From positions 18,042,001-18,106,000 of the forward strand of contig JBHGNT010000017.1 in the NCBI GenBank assembly GCA_043228905.1: DNA of 64,000 nt, in the 5' to 3' direction. The DNA is from Azolla caroliniana (lineage: Eukaryota; Polypodiophyta). The position numbers were made by a program, and so were the translations under genes. Shown one piece after another: positions 18,707 through 31,289 of the stretch. Numbering within the stretch: the stretch's first letter is position 1; the number at the start of each line of letters is the position of its first letter. The notes beneath the pieces are model-generated. The model saw only the letters and a list, made by a program, of their open reading frames with translations. It was not told where the DNA came from and did not search any database.

Positions 18707-20591
18707 TGTCGCGGAGATCCGCACTTGCATGTCGGATCCAGGCGGGACCACCGGGGTCATGGACCAGGAGTGGAGTTGCCGGAGGATCGAATCCTCTTGA
18801 GTTTGTTGTGTAGCCGGCCTGTTTGGATCCGGATGGTGTCCGGGTCAGACCTTGCCGGCCGGTTCCGGTTCCTCTCCGGATGCGACCGGTGACCGCTTGC
18901 AGAGTAGGAAGGCATGCACCCATCCTTAACGCCCTTCTCTTCGCATGTACAAGGGCCCAAAGAGGCACAGTGTCATGCATTTAAGTGCCAGATCGTTTGC
19001 GTGAGTCGGGTGGGAATCGCTGGGGTTTTGGACTAGGAAGACCAAGAATTTGAGGCGATTTTAATTATGAATAGAATAGTAGAAACTTGTGAATCCCACA
19101 AGTATAATGTATTTTATTGATTAATATTTATGTAAGAATATGTATTTAGATTGATAGAGAAAGATATAGAAATCTCGTGAATCCCACGAGTATAGTTTAT
19201 TAATTGGTGTTTTAGGAAATATATCCAATTTCCCAAATATTTCACACACCTTTTACATTGTGCTCCCATCCTTATGTAGTGATGAGGGAGTCTTAGTAAT
19301 CCATGTTTTTTTTTTTCCCTCTAACTATAGACTCCATGCTTTTCCTATAGATAGACTATATGCTTTTTCTATAGATAGACTATATGCTTTATCTAAAGTG
19401 ATCATGCTTTTTCTAACTTGTGCATTTTTTATCAACTATAACGTTTATGCACGGTAGATGTGCATGCGTAGCTTTTTCTTTTAGCATGCGTTTTCTTTTA
19501 ACTAAAGTTTATCCTAGGTGAATTAACCTTTCTATGTGGAACATCTACTTTTTAACACTAATGAAATGTTAGTGCAATGGTAAGACATTACATTATTAAC
19601 ATGGAGGTGCAAGGTTTGAATCTTGCCCTATGCATGTATTATTTATTTTGACATTTTCTTCTATTTCTTCACATTTACTAAAACGTTACTTTATAAGTTT
19701 TTCATGTAGTGTACGAAATACACTACGACAATGGGTCACGGCCCGGTTAACCGCGCCCGCGCACACGCACACACACACACACACACACGTTCAAGATGCT
19801 TATTGATGTATCGGTTTCACATAGAGAGGAAGAGGGAACTTGCATCCTAGGATTGATTGGGGGCACTAGGGCTCGATCGCATGATGGGATCCTTGTGCAG
19901 GGCACGCCTCTTCTGAGAATGATCGCGTCCTGTCGCCAAGTCGCCTTCCAGAAGCGCATGGGCTAACCGGCACGAGAGGGGTCTTGCGCAACAAGGAGGG
20001 GAGCCTACCAACGAACCACTTGGCGCGCAGGCTCGTTGCGAGCAATAGAAATCAACACCGTTGCACACCCACACACACCGAAGTGTTCCAGAAACCCACA
20101 AAAACCCTGCAAGAAACCAAAGATAGCCCGCACGTTGTCTGTCGCCCCAACCACGCTTATTCACTCACAACCACAGACGAACCACCCTCCTATTCACACT
20201 GTAGACGAACCCTAACAGAAAAAGAGACACTTGAATCCCTAGCAAAAACAAGAGAGAGACCAAGACGAAATAGAAACAGAAAACAAAAATAGAAATGTAT
20301 ATACACAAAATGGAACCCAACGGGTGGGAACCCTTGGAACCTCGAAAACGAGGAACCCCTATACAAAGGGCACACCCTCCCTTTTATAGAACAAGGCGAG
20401 GTCGCGTGACTATGTGGGATAAATCCTGATATACATGGGATCCTTTGTCCCAACTTTATTGCCTATTCGGCGCCATAAAGGCGCCCCTAGCTCCTACGCT
20501 AATTTTGTACAAGGGTGGGTGCACATGGTGCACCTTGCCGATCCTTCCAATATTCTCCGGTTTCTCACTGTGGCCCGAAATCTTCATGACA
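18707..20591 (-). repeat. 3' LTR of element 5, split by a family II solo LTR
   Basis: The outer edge starts tgtcgcggagatccgc, a diverged form of the reverse of the element 4 LTR end. The inner edge ends atcttcatgaca. The segment 18971-19730 is foreign (family II). A CA microsatellite and leader-like sequence lie at 19760-19790. Confidence 0.65.
18971..19730 (-). repeat. Solo LTR of family II
   Basis: This 760-bp copy is diverged from the element II LTRs and ends cactacgaca. It keeps the hairpin positions (19085-19103 and 19174-19190) and the tRNA-like module (19570-19625, B box altered to ggtttgaatc). Its flanks, acag and atgg, do not form a clear target duplication, so recombination between copies is possible. 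Confidence 0.75.
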
Positions 20592-21514
20592 TCTGCCGCC
20601 ACCAAACCACACGTCCACCGGTATGTGCCAAATCCGGAGAAGGGCGAAAGATTCGGGCCGTTGAGAAATTGGTCTTCTGTGACCCGCATCCCGGCTTGCC
20701 ACGTCGACCACTGCCGGTTTGAACCGTCGGCTCCGGTTCGTCCTTCGCGTTTTCCTCTCTTTAGGCTCGTTCGACCCGTCAATAGGTCGTTCGCCGTGAC
20801 CCTGTAGTACGCATGCCCCTTTGTTGGCCCTTCACTCGGCCACATGCATGCTCCACTCTCCGCCATACACCTGGTGTTCTCTGCTTGAGGAATACTTGTA
20901 GTGGCCCGCTTGGCCTTAGTTGATCGTCCGCGTGATCCTGTTTGCCATCCCGTGCGGTTGCCCATCACCTTCGTCCCCTCGCCGCCACCTTCCTTCTCCT
21001 TGGTCTTACGTTGCCACGTCGGCTCAGATTGCCAAGGTCTCTAGAACCGGTGTGGAGGATCCCTGTCCGGCCTTCTACCGAATATCTCTTGATCCGGCAA
21101 CCATCCTTCGCACACGTACTTTCTTTCCAACACCTCCGTGTGTTGTGCATCCCTTCCTCGCGGTTCGACATCGTCATGCTGAACTCCGGTCACCTTTCAT
21201 GCACCCTTCGTCGGCCCTTGCCCGGCCAGATCGTGCACCACCGATTCGCATGCCGGTGTCCTCCGTCAGAGGATCACCCCGTAGTAGCCTGCTTGGCTCC
21301 TCCCATCTCACGCTGCCGCAATCGGTTCGAAGTCTTTTGCTCGCCGTTGTCCCCTCGCCCCCACCAGGTTGTTATCTCGGGCTTGGCATGTCACACTAGT
21401 CGTTGCTACTCCGACTGAGCCATCGAGATCTCCGAAGCAGGTGTGGAGGATCCTCCTTCGACTTCCGATCTTTGTCTCCGGTCTTCACCCCGTGCAGCCT
21501 GTTCGCGCGCCCGT
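20592..21514 (-). other. Element 5 interior, left part
   Basis: GC-rich, no recognisable protein domain. Its open frames are short and unconvincing. It corresponds in reverse to element 4 interior near 31290-31846 and 23930-24240. The stretch next to 20592 is the polypurine tract on the minus strand. Confidence 0.6.
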
Positions 21515-22965
21515 TGTCATGAAGATTTCCGGCTACGGTGTGAAACCGGGGTGGAAAGGGCAAGTCGGTGGTGTGCAACATGGGCACATGTATAGTAGTA
21601 ATATGGTATATAGAATAAGGGGAGAACTTATCCCACATTGTAACGTCTCTCCCTCCTTGGGCTATAAAAGGAAGGGAGGGGTCACTTTGGAAGGGGTTGC
21701 CAATTTTGGAGTTAGAAGGGTATACCACTTAGGTCTAGGGTTTGATAGTGTTCTTCCTCTTCATTTTATTCTTGTTCCCTTAGGGTTTCTACTTGGGTCT
21801 TTTCACCCTATTTCGTTTAGGGTTCCATTTTGAGCTTTCTTCATCATTGTCTCATGGGTTTGGTTCATTCTTTTGAGTGGAGGTTAGTATTTTGTTTAGG
21901 TTTTTCTCCCGGAGAGAGTTTGTGCGAGTTAGGGTATGTTGTTTAGGGTTTCGATTGCTACCCTCTCTTCTTCGTGTGAGAGTTTGGTTTGGTTTGAGGG
22001 TTCCTACAACAACGGCTTTAGGCATTCCAGTGGCGGTGCTTAGAGATTCGGTTTCCTCTCTTCGATGGAGAGCGTTTCGCATGGCGGCCGGTTCGAGAAG
22101 GGAGGACGAAGCGGCACGGGAACACTCCATCATCTTCGGGGCGTGACCAACGGTGGACGTCGCGGTCCCGACGGCCCACTTGACTCGCCTTCACCGGTCC
22201 CCCATTCTTATCTTGATGTATTAACCGATTGTTTGTATTAGCCACCGGATTCGGGGCATGTAACCATCTTGTTGTAAAACTCTTGTAATATATATTCATG
22301 TTAGTGTATATCTATCTTCCTTGTAACATATTTGAGTCGGGTCCATATTCGCGTTGAACCATTTTGTGAAACCTGTTAGCCAGCCGGCAAGGAGTGTAGA
22401 ACAATCCAGAATATGAAAGGGCAGAAATAATCAGAGGCTGTTATTAAGATATTAAGTAATTAAGTAGATTTTAGAGAAGTGAATGGACGGACCGGAATCG
22501 GTATGCCGATCCGGATCCGGACCGGTTCATATTAGTGTGTCGGTTGGCACCATTTTGTATCCAGAGCCGGTGATCTATAAAAAGGCCCGGTTACATTGTA
22601 AATGAGGACGGATAATTAATAAAGCTCTATTTTCTTATCTCTGCGTATTGATTACTGTTTTGTGCTAATTACTTTTGATCTTACACGTCTATTAAGATTA
22701 AGGATATGTTGCTTAAGTAACTGATTAAGGTTTGATTAATCGTCTGTCTAACTGTGTTTCACCGTAACACCCTTTGGTGAAGTGTCTTCTGTAAACACCA
22801 TGTGTTAGGCTACTGTCCAGCCCTAAAGAGTAACAAAACCCTACATTCCTTGGAGCCGGAAGCCGATTCCAGATTGAAACCCACAAAGCCTAAGGACTCC
22901 ACCATTCGTCTCCCTAGTCGCGGTCCCGCCTAGGATCCTACACGTACTCGCGGAATACCGCGACA
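21515..22965 (+). repeat. 5' LTR of element 4, carrying a nested solo LTR
   Basis: It starts tgtcatgaagatttcc and has a TATAAAA box at 21663-21669. Several TTTAGGG-type telo-box motifs lie at about 21780-21960. It ends with a 6-bp stem (arms TCGCGG and CCGCGA) and cgaca. The solo LTR at 22374-22835 interrupts it. Confidence 0.88.
22374..22835 (+). repeat. Solo LTR of another family inside the element 4 LTR
   Basis: This 462-bp unit runs from tgttagcc to gagtaaca and is flanked by the 5-bp duplication aaacc (22369-22373 and 22836-22840). The uninterrupted site is visible in the partner LTR near 32700. A tataaaaa box at 22576-22583 and aataaa at 22618-22623 point to the plus orientation. No matching internal region occurs in the window. 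Confidence 0.9.
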
Positions 22966-24242
22966 TATCTTTGGTGAACCCGACGTGAAAGGCGGCAAGG
23001 GAGAATGGAGGTCGATGTAGAGGCTTCGTGGTGAAGGCAATGTCAAAGGCGAGGATGAACATACACGGAAGAAGGGTGGATGAGAAACGGTTTGGAAGCC
23101 GTTGAGAGTGCGATCGAAGAAGTTGATCATATGCGGGAGAACGGGATCCGGCAATGTGGAGAAGGTATGGACGGACCCGGACGAGAACTGTGAGAGCGGC
23201 CTTTCGGATAACCGATCCCAAAGGGAGGAAAGACTATATGTTGATACCACGGGAGAGGGTGCGGAGAAAACCGCCCTCTCGGCAAGGGGAGAAGGACGGC
23301 CCGAGAAAGGGTTAGGAAGACGTATCGGAGGCCTGAGGAGGATCCTTCACATCGGATCTAGAGACTTCGACGGTCGGCAACGGGGTCTACGTAAGACCAA
23401 GAGGTTGATGGTGGCGGCAAGGGGACAAAGGCGAATCAACAAAGACGAAGAAGGGGAAAGTCGGGAATTGACTCGACCGAAAGACAACACAAAAGGCGGG
23501 AGTAGAGAAAGGAAGCCCAGTCCTATGGGATCCTCACACTGACACCGGCAGTTCAGGCCGACATGGCAACGTGAGACCGAGTGAGAAGGATGGTGGCAGC
23601 AGAAAACGGGACCCAGCAACACAAAAGAGCGGATTGGGAGCCGGTGAGATGGGAGCTGGCAAGACTCGAATTGAAAAAGGGGCGAACCCTTACCGGTCGG
23701 TTACAGTTTCGGAAGGAGCCAGTAAGGGCAAGCAAGGAGTAGTGTGCCAAGCCGGAAAGGCACACCTGGGAGCAGATCGAGAGACGTGCATGTGGCCATT
23801 AAGGGCCGGTTTGAAGCACAAGTACGGGACGACGTTCGGCACGGGCGGTGCCGAACAAGGATGGTGGAAGACGGCACATGACAGTGTCGGGAACGAGGTA
23901 ACATGGGTGCGTAACAGACTGCACGGTTGAAGACCGGAGACAGTATCAAGAGCCGGAGAAGGATCCTCCACACTCGCTTTGGAGATCTCAGCGACTCAGT
24001 CAGAGTGGCAAGCCAAGCCTGAGATGACAAGCCGGTGGGGACGAGGGGACGACGGCAAGCAAAAGGCTCTGGACCGGTCGCAAGGGCGCGATACGAAAGG
24101 GGGCCAAGCGGGCTAGTACAGGGTGTTCCTCGGACACGGAGGACACCGGTATGCGGAGAGGAAGGCGATGCACAATCTGGCCGGGCAAGGGCCGACAACG
24201 CATGCGAAAGGGTAACCGGAGTTCGGCACGGTGGTGCCGAAC
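22966..24242 (+). other. Element 4 interior, left part
   Basis: It begins with the PBS motif at 22970-22990. A frame at 23102-23542 is open for 146 codons, but its composition is low in complexity (R, G, E) and I recognise no domain. The last five bases (cgaac, 24238-24242) are the target duplication of the chromovirus. Confidence 0.6.
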
Positions 24243-24707
24243 TATTAGAGATTAGGTACTAAAGTAAGCATAAAATAAGGATATATCAATGATAGATCTA
24301 GAAAGAATAGAGAGAAAAGAGAGAAAGAAGGGTGCCGATCCACCCGACCACCCCCGAGCGAAGGGATCGAGACGGACTCGAGCCTCGATCGGCGTCCCAT
24401 ACCACCGCCTTGGCGTCGAGTCGTACCTGGACGATAGCGCGCTTGCTACAAGAGTCGTTCCACTCACGGACAGAGTCTCGACGTAGTCAATGCATGCCCA
24501 AATGAGGGTAGCTAGGCCTCTTATTTATAGTAATTCTCAAGGCCCCCAGCCATGTTCACACTTGGCCTCATGGGTTGTCTCAATCCCGAGGATTAAAAGT
24601 AATCCTCCCCTTCTTTAGACTCTTTGTTTAAACCTCACACTTATCCACGTGTATAGAATACTACGACAATTCTCACCACGGGATATTATATGGTCATGCC
24701 CGTAACA
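24243..24707 (-). repeat. 3' LTR of the chromovirus
   Basis: It runs, in sense, from TGTTACGGGCATGACC to CTCTAATA (a TG...TA ending). A TATAAATA box lies on the minus strand at 24522-24529. Confidence 0.93.
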
Positions 24708-27700
24708 TACTCCCCCTCTTTAAAACATTGCACTCTTGCAATGGAAAGTTAGGGAAGTTAGTTCTTAGAGTCGTTTCGCGTTCCCATGTGGCATCCTTGA
24801 TTGATTTATCCATCCATTTTATTTTAAATTCTCGGATTTCCCTAGCACGTAATTTTTTTGTTTTAACATCGAGAATTCTTTCTGGTACATGTGGTTTAGA
24901 AGATAAATCTTCAGAAGTAACCAGAGTTTTAGTTGTGACTGTATTGTCGCCAGAACCTAGAAGTTCTTTTAGACGACTTACATGAAAGACTGGATGGATT
25001 CCAACACCATCGGGAAGAGCGAGACGATAGGCTGATGATCCAATGCGTTTGAGGACTGTAAAAGGTCCACAAAACCGTGGGGCTAACTTAGCGCACTTAC
25101 CCGTAGACAATGTCTTAGAATTGTGAGGTACACGTAAAAATACCTTCTGTCCAGGGCTGAATACACGAGGTTGCCTGTGATGATCGGCATAAAAACGCGC
25201 TCTATCTTGAGCTGTTTTTATATTATCCCGTGCAATATGCAACATATCTTGCATATCCCGAAGAAAGTTTTGCGTACTTCGCAACTCATCATGATGTATA
25301 TTAACATCAATCGGGGCTCGTGGCTGAAATCCATACATCAACATAAAAGGACTATATCCCGTCGACGTATGCTTGGAGCTGTTATAAGCAAACTCCAAAA
25401 TTGGGAGGTAACGTTCCCATTTTGTTGGTTTTGCACCAACGTATGCTCGAAGCATGTCCTCAATAATTTGATTTACTCGTTCTGTCTGTCCATCGGATTG
25501 AGGATGATCCGTGGAGCTCATGCTCAACGTAGTTTCTAACTTCTTAAAGACTTGCGTCCAGAAGTCACTAGTAAACTTCGGATCTCGGTCACTCACGATA
25601 TCCATCGGTAACCCGTAAAAACGAAATAAGTCATCAACGAATTGGTAAGCCAATTCAGGAGCTGTTACCGTGGCAATAAATCTGGCCATTTTAGTTAGTC
25701 TGTCAACCACAACCCATATGGCATCATGACCTTTTTGGGTGCGAGGAAGGCTAACAATAAAATCCATGGATATACTTTCCCACTTATTATTGGGAATGTC
25801 CAAGGGATGTAAAAGTCCTTCGGCTTTAAGTCGCTCGGCTTTGTTAACCTGACATTGGTGACATTTAGTCACATAGCTATGTATGTCAGGACGCATCTTA
25901 GGCCAATAAAATTGAGTGGAGATGAGAACGAGTGTACGATGTATTCCAGGGTGCCCTGCTGAGGGTGCATCATGGCATTCAAAAAGAATTCTCTTTTTGA
26001 CCTCAGGTAAATCTGGAACACAAACCTTCCCATTACGGTAGAGCAGACCGTTAGCAATGTGGAAGTATTCCTTCGAGGGTGTGGTGGTGTCTGTTCCAGA
26101 CTCGACTCTTGCCCAGTATTTTGCAAAATAATTGTCATCAGGATACTTTCCTCGAAGGTGATCATAAAGATCTGATGTTATTTCAGTGAAGCTAAGCATG
26201 TTAACTTCACGGATGCGACTTAGTGCATCAGCGACAGTATTCATGGAACCTTTACGATATCGTATGGAAAAATCAAAGTCCTGGATGAGATCAGCCCATC
26301 GTGCCTTACGACCTTTCAGGTCTTGTTGGTCACAAAAATATTTCAAGGACTCGTGGTCCGTAGTTACCACAAAGCGATTTCCATAAAGATAATGGCGCCA
26401 TGTTTTGAGCGCATGTATAACCGCAAATAATTCCTTTTCTTGAACGGTATACCGACATTGAGCAGAATCAAGTTTCTTACTCTCGAATGCTATTGGTTTA
26501 CCATCTTGATACAAGACAGCACCTATAGCATAATCGCTTGCGTCGGTTTCAACCTCAAAAGGTTTTGAAGGATCGGGTAAAAGAAGTGAAGGAGCCTTGC
26601 ATACCAAGTCCTTGAGTTCCTTAAAGGCGAGGTCTAGTGTAGCATTCCACACAATAGGTTTTGTAGACTTACGCGTTTGACCTTTTAGAAGATCAGTAAA
26701 CGGCGTCGTCAATTGTGAGTAATTACGAAGAGATTTTCGCAAAAATCCGACAAAACCAAGGAATGATCGAACTTCTCGAATATTCCGAAGAGTGGGCCAA
26801 AGCTTGATTTTCTCGATGCGAGAAGGATCAATTTCAACTCCTCGTTCGGTTATGAGATGTCCAAGATAAGTAATTGATTTCTTGAAGAACTCACATTTTG
26901 AGATCTTCGCGTAAAATTGTTTGTCACGCAATATTTGTAAAACAAAGCGGACATGTCTAGCATGTTCTTGTAATGTACGGCTATAAACTAAAATATCATC
27001 TAAGAAGATAACGACAAATTTTCCAAGTTGTTCTCGGAAAATGTCATTCATTTCTTGTTGAAATGTAGCCGGAGCATTGGTCAAACCAAAAGGCATAACC
27101 AAAAACTCATAATGGCCGTAGCGCGTACGAAATGCTGTTTTAGGAACATCGTCCTCACTTATTCGTATTTGATGGTAGCCAGTACGGAGATCAAGTTTCG
27201 TAAAATACCGAGCTCCCTGGAGACGGTCAATTAGATCGTCAGCCCGGGGCAATGGGTACGAATTCTTGATTGTCACTTTATTCAAGCGTCGGTAATTAAT
27301 ACACATACGCCATGTGCCCTCTTTCTTTTTAACCAAGAGAACTGGTGCACCCCATGGAGATTTACTATAACGTATATAACCCATTCGTAAATAGTCTTTA
27401 AGTTGCTTAGCTACCTCATCCTCTTCAGATCGACTTAGGCGATACGGAGGTATACTAATGGGTGCAATGCCAGGTACAATATCTATACGATGGTCTATAT
27501 TACGTTTAGGAGGTAAACCATCGGGTACTTCACTCGGAAAAACATCACGAAAATCGTTTACGATTTCATCAAGTTGTTTTTGTTCAAAATATGTTAATTG
27601 ACCCGAGACATTATCGATATTGTAAACGTGAATGTCCGGATCAAGTACACAATAAAATAACGTAGAACAAGACAACTCGGATATTGATGGACACGAGGAA

Positions 27701-29208
27701 ACAATCGAGAGGGATTGTTTTTTTACACATTGAATAAAATGCGTACAATCGTTGAGTACAAAAGAAATGGAATGGCGAACCCAATCAATAAATAAAGAAG
27801 AGCTTTTATTATAAAACCAGGGATAACCCAGTATTACATCGGTGGTACTAAGATTCATTACATGGAAGTCTACTTCCTCTATATAGGTATCAATAGAAAT
27901 TCCTAAAGAATGAATCGCCCCGTTGATGTGTTGTACTCTTCCATCAGCCAAGTGCACCGTGTAGGTGTGATCACTTACGGTGGGTTGGATTCCCCATATC
28001 TGTACCAAACGATCATTCACAAAATTGTGTGAGCTTCCCGAATCAAATAAAAATTGTACGGGAGATCCATTGATATACCCGTTTGCACGTAGTAAATCAT
28101 TGGGACCCAATACATAATGAGGGAAAGAACATTGACAATTACTCAAATGATGTGTATAGACCTGAAGGACATTAGGAATCTGACCTTTATGGTCTGTAGC
28201 TTTAGGTTTGGCGTCGTGCTCTTTTCGTTGGAGCTTACGACATTGCTCTTTTGTATGACCCTTCTTTTTGCAAAATACGCAAAAAGGATGTTGTCGCTTA
28301 TTATCGCGATCCATGAATTCGTTGGGTGTCTTGCGTTTCCCAACGAATTGCGACTGCTTAGTCCCGGGCGCTTCGTTGGGTTTGTTATGGTCCTTCTTCG
28401 AAGTGCGTTGATAGCGAAGAACTATCTCAACGGCCTCTTCGAAGGATTTTGGATCCTTATCGTGCACTATCCAGTGATAGTCCGAATTGGGGATGCCATT
28501 GACAAAACAAGCTATTAACCAATTGTCCCCTTCTAGACCCGATTTTTGGATTTGGGTTCTAGCATGGTGGACATAGTCTTCTAGCGAGGAAAACTTCCTG
28601 CTAGAGAGGTTCATTAAAGCTTGTGCTGCCTCGGTTCGAGAGGGAGGTTGTAGAAATTGACCCTTGAAAACTGTGACAAAGTCTGTCCAGGTCTCGGGCA
28701 ATCTCCCCAAAGTTCGGAGGCCACGCCACCAGGCGGCGGCCTTACCCCCTAGTTCTCGGCCGACATATGCAATCTTCGTACTATCTGGCGTGGGATAGAG
28801 CTCAAAATGAGACTCCCATCGGCCCAGCCACGTGCAGATTGCTTCTTCGGTTCTTTCCTTTTTATCTCCCATAAATGGCTTTACGACAAATGATGGTTCA
28901 CCCTGACGCTCATCAGGTCTATTAATCTCATTTTGGAGACTAATGACTCGTGCCTCGAGAGCACTTTGAGATTGCCGAAATTCGGTCAACTGCTGCGCGG
29001 TTGAACTAAGGAAATGTTGTACTTGTAAAATATACGCCTCAATGGACATTGTCCCAGGAGGATTTCCTTGAGGTCTTTCCGCTTGAGCAGAGGGCATCGG
29101 GTCGTTATTCTGAGCCATTGAATGATTATTTCTGGCAAAGAAATAAGATAAGGTCAGACAAATAGTCATAACATCTTGTCGTGGTGTAAACATATCATGG
29201 GCAAACAT
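24694..29208 (-). CDS. Chromovirus Gag-Pol polyprotein
   Basis: One open frame holds, with rough residue positions: gag to about 300; CCHC knuckle [14 protein letters not shown] near 311; protease [11 protein letters not shown] near 386; RT with [16 protein letters not shown] and [11 protein letters not shown] near 735; RNase [15 protein letters not shown] near 886; integrase zinc finger HPGIHRT to CHQCQVNK near 1100; core [23 protein letters not shown] and [13 protein letters not shown]; and a C-terminal chromodomain ([15 protein letters not shown] to [14 protein letters not shown]) near 1436-1475. The stop lies 14 bp inside the 3' LTR. The gag may start at residue 31 ([12 protein letters not shown]). 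The chromodomain would steer integration to marked chromatin. Confidence 0.95.
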   Translation of the reverse strand: MFAHDMFTPRQDVMTICLTLSYFFARNNHSMAQNNDPMPSAQAERPQGNPPGTMSIEAYILQVQHFLSSTAQQLTEFRQSQSALEARVISLQNEINRPDERQGEPSFVVKPFMGDKKERTEEAICTWLGRWESHFELYPTPDSTKIAYVGRELGGKAAAWWRGLRTLGRLPETWTDFVTVFKGQFLQPPSRTEAAQALMNLSSRKFSSLEDYVHHARTQIQKSGLEGDNWLIACFVNGIPNSDYHWIVHDKDPKSFEEAVEIVLRYQRTSKKDHNKPNEAPGTKQSQFVGKRKTPNEFMDRDNKRQHPFCVFCKKKGHTKEQCRKLQRKEHDAKPKATDHKGQIPNVLQVYTHHLSNCQCSFPHYVLGPNDLLRANGYINGSPVQFLFDSGSSHNFVNDRLVQIWGIQPTVSDHTYTVHLADGRVQHINGAIHSLGISIDTYIEEVDFHVMNLSTTDVILGYPWFYNKSSSLFIDWVRHSISFVLNDCTHFIQCVKKQSLSIVSSCPSISELSCSTLFYCVLDPDIHVYNIDNVSGQLTYFEQKQLDEIVNDFRDVFPSEVPDGLPPKRNIDHRIDIVPGIAPISIPPYRLSRSEEDEVAKQLKDYLRMGYIRYSKSPWGAPVLLVKKKEGTWRMCINYRRLNKVTIKNSYPLPRADDLIDRLQGARYFTKLDLRTGYHQIRISEDDVPKTAFRTRYGHYEFLVMPFGLTNAPATFQQEMNDIFREQLGKFVVIFLDDILVYSRTLQEHARHVRFVLQILRDKQFYAKISKCEFFKKSITYLGHLITERGVEIDPSRIEKIKLWPTLRNIREVRSFLGFVGFLRKSLRNYSQLTTPFTDLLKGQTRKSTKPIVWNATLDLAFKELKDLVCKAPSLLLPDPSKPFEVETDASDYAIGAVLYQDGKPIAFESKKLDSAQCRYTVQEKELFAVIHALKTWRHYLYGNRFVVTTDHESLKYFCDQQDLKGRKARWADLIQDFDFSIRYRKGSMNTVADALSRIREVNMLSFTEITSDLYDHLRGKYPDDNYFAKYWARVESGTDTTTPSKEYFHIANGLLYRNGKVCVPDLPEVKKRILFECHDAPSAGHPGIHRTLVLISTQFYWPKMRPDIHSYVTKCHQCQVNKAERLKAEGLLHPLDIPNNKWESISMDFIVSLPRTQKGHDAIWVVVDRLTKMARFIATVTAPELAYQFVDDLFRFYGLPMDIVSDRDPKFTSDFWTQVFKKLETTLSMSSTDHPQSDGQTERVNQIIEDMLRAYVGAKPTKWERYLPILEFAYNSSKHTSTGYSPFMLMYGFQPRAPIDVNIHHDELRSTQNFLRDMQDMLHIARDNIKTAQDRARFYADHHRQPRVFSPGQKVFLRVPHNSKTLSTGKCAKLAPRFCGPFTVLKRIGSSAYRLALPDGVGIHPVFHVSRLKELLGSGDNTVTTKTLVTSEDLSSKPHVPERILDVKTKKLRAREIREFKIKWMDKSIKDATWERETTLRTNFPNFPLQECNVLKRGSMLRA

Positions 29209-30805
29209 TAATCGATATCATGATCTCACGTCAATACCCCTTTAGACGTATGAGATGAGGTTCAAGATCAGGTTACTATGGTAACACAGAGGTGTTTTAA
29301 AAACCATGGGGGTGACAAATGAATGCCTTTCCCTGATCTCTATATCGATTTTTTTCATGGCGGCTCCCCGAGGCTCAACCATGTATGTTCGCGTCATGAA
29401 TAGTTTATACACGAAAAAAATGTTAACAATAACTATGTTTCTGTGCCCACATATGTGGTTTCGGCTCTTTAAGTCCTATTACGAGGACCCCGAAGTGCAC
29501 TTAGACCTAAAGTCTAAACATGTATTATAGTCATATGTATCAACGATGTTGTATGGTGTTGGTCATATTTGAACTCGAGACCTCGAGGACAAATACATTA
29601 AACACTTGAGCCAACCAAGTATATTGCGCGTCTTGAATGTTTAATGTTTGAGGCGTATTCGAGATATGCGAGGCATTTGCCCCTATATGTTTTTGTTTAA
29701 AAGAAACATATAGGTCAAGTGGCCTTATTTCTCCCTCATTTATTACCCACTATGGTTGTACGCTACCTAACCTCAAGCCTCGTAATTACGATGGCATATG
29801 CCAAAGTGTAACCTAATGGTCAAGCCGAATGAGCCCTTGTGTCTTCGTAGGCTCATGTGGCCCATCACATGGTCACGTCATTACGAATGCCACTCGTAAG
29901 AACGAGCTCATGGTGGCATCGTATCCATGTAACGAGGGGAGATGTTGGATACGTGTGTCATTAGAGCGACCCTACTTGATGTGGATCAAGCCCGACGTAT
30001 TCAACATCATTTTGGCTATACGAGGTTCGTTACGTAACGAAATATCAAAGTGACCAACGGGAATTTCAACAATAAAAATTGTTGATAAAAGGGATGGTGA
30101 CAACGCCATTCTCACAAAAATGTGAGGACGGCCACCAAAATCCTCTCCCCAAGTAGGAAAACATTTGATATGAATCACGTAATCTAAAATATACACATAT
30201 GTCAATATATCACATATATACGATCAGAGACGTATATAAGTGACCACATATGCGTATACTAAATGAATCGTTTTTTTTTTATATAGCCAACAATGATGTA
30301 TTCGGGATACGTAATCGAGGCATATACCTCTACGCACACGAAACATCCGAAAATAAGGTTAAGCGTAATTCGCAATTGAGGTATTGACCTCTTACGCATA
30401 GTAAATCCAACGCATATCAATTCGAACGAATCGAGGTATTGACCTCGTACGCGAACGTAACATATGTTCGTGAACGTAATACGCAATTGAGGTAGTAACC
30501 TCGTACGCATACGACACTCATCACATATGATTTATATGTCAAACGAGGTATTGACCTCGTGGACATATATAAACGTTTAAGATAACCAATTAAATACCAC
30601 GTCAACATCATTGAATATATGAAAAAAAAACTACATATTAAGTATACACATGTATAGAAGGGAGAAGAAAAATTAGATAAAAAATTAAGGAAAATTTACC
30701 GAAGTTCTTTCGCTAATCCTTGTCTGCATGAAGGCGACCGCACAACGATCAATCGCCATCCCACGCGAAGACAAAAAGAAAACCAAAAGAAACGTTAGTA
30801 CATAG
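29209..30805 (-). other. Chromovirus 5' leader with hairpin array
   Basis: This 1.6-kb non-coding leader lies between PBS and gag. At 30316-30560 five copies of a GAGGT...ACCTC hairpin recur about every 56 bp (30316-30330, 30378-30391, 30432-30447, 30489-30502, 30543-30560). A tRNA-like module on the minus strand lies at about 29567-29640. No protein is recognised. Confidence 0.75.
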
Positions 30806-30819
30806 GCTCTGATACCAAA

Positions 30820-31284
30820 TATTAGAGATTAGGTACTAAAGTAAGCATAAAATAAGGATATATCAATGATAGATCTAGAAAGAATAGAGAGAAAAGAGAG
30901 AAAGAAGGGTGCCGATCCACCCGACCACCCCCGAGCGAAGGGATCGAGACGGACTCGAGCCTCGATCGGCGTCCCATACCACCGCCTTGGCGTCGAGTCG
31001 TACCTGGACAATAGCGCGCTTGCTACAAGAGTCGTTCCACTCACGGACAGAGTCTCGACGTAGTCAATGCATGCCCAAATGAGGGTAGCTAGGCCTCTTA
31101 TTTATAGTAATTCTCAAGGCCCCCAGCCATGTTCACACTTGGCCTCATGGGTTGTCTCAATCCCGAGGATTAAAAGTAATCCTCCCCTTCTTTAGACTCT
31201 TTGTTTAACCCTCACACTTATCCACGTGTATAGAATACTACGACAATTCTCACCACGGGATATTATATGGTCATGCCCGTAACA
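30820..31284 (-). repeat. 5' LTR of the chromovirus
   Basis: Same length as its partner, with two substitutions. The flanking cgaac at 31285-31289 completes the target duplication. Confidence 0.93.
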
Positions 31285-31289
31285 CGAAC

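Larger units (their letters stand above)
24243..31284 (-). mobile_element. Intact chromodomain Ty3/gypsy retrotransposon (chromovirus), element 3
   Basis: It is 7042 bp, with two 465-bp LTRs (24243-24707 and 30820-31284) that differ at only two positions by my comparison (near 24433/31010 and 24633/31210). The perfect 5-bp duplication cgaac lies at 24238-24242 and 31285-31289. The initiator tRNA-Met PBS (complement of gctctgatacca) is at 30806-30817 and the PPT AAAGAGGGGGAG is next to 24708. A single 1504-codon polyprotein is open throughout. All parts needed for autonomy appear present, so it is probably recent and perhaps still active. Confidence 0.95.

Noticed and set aside
24238-24242. 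4-bp target duplication for the chromovirus, like the clan elements
   Set aside because: Both flanks carry five matching bases (cgaac), so it follows the ordinary 5-bp pattern.
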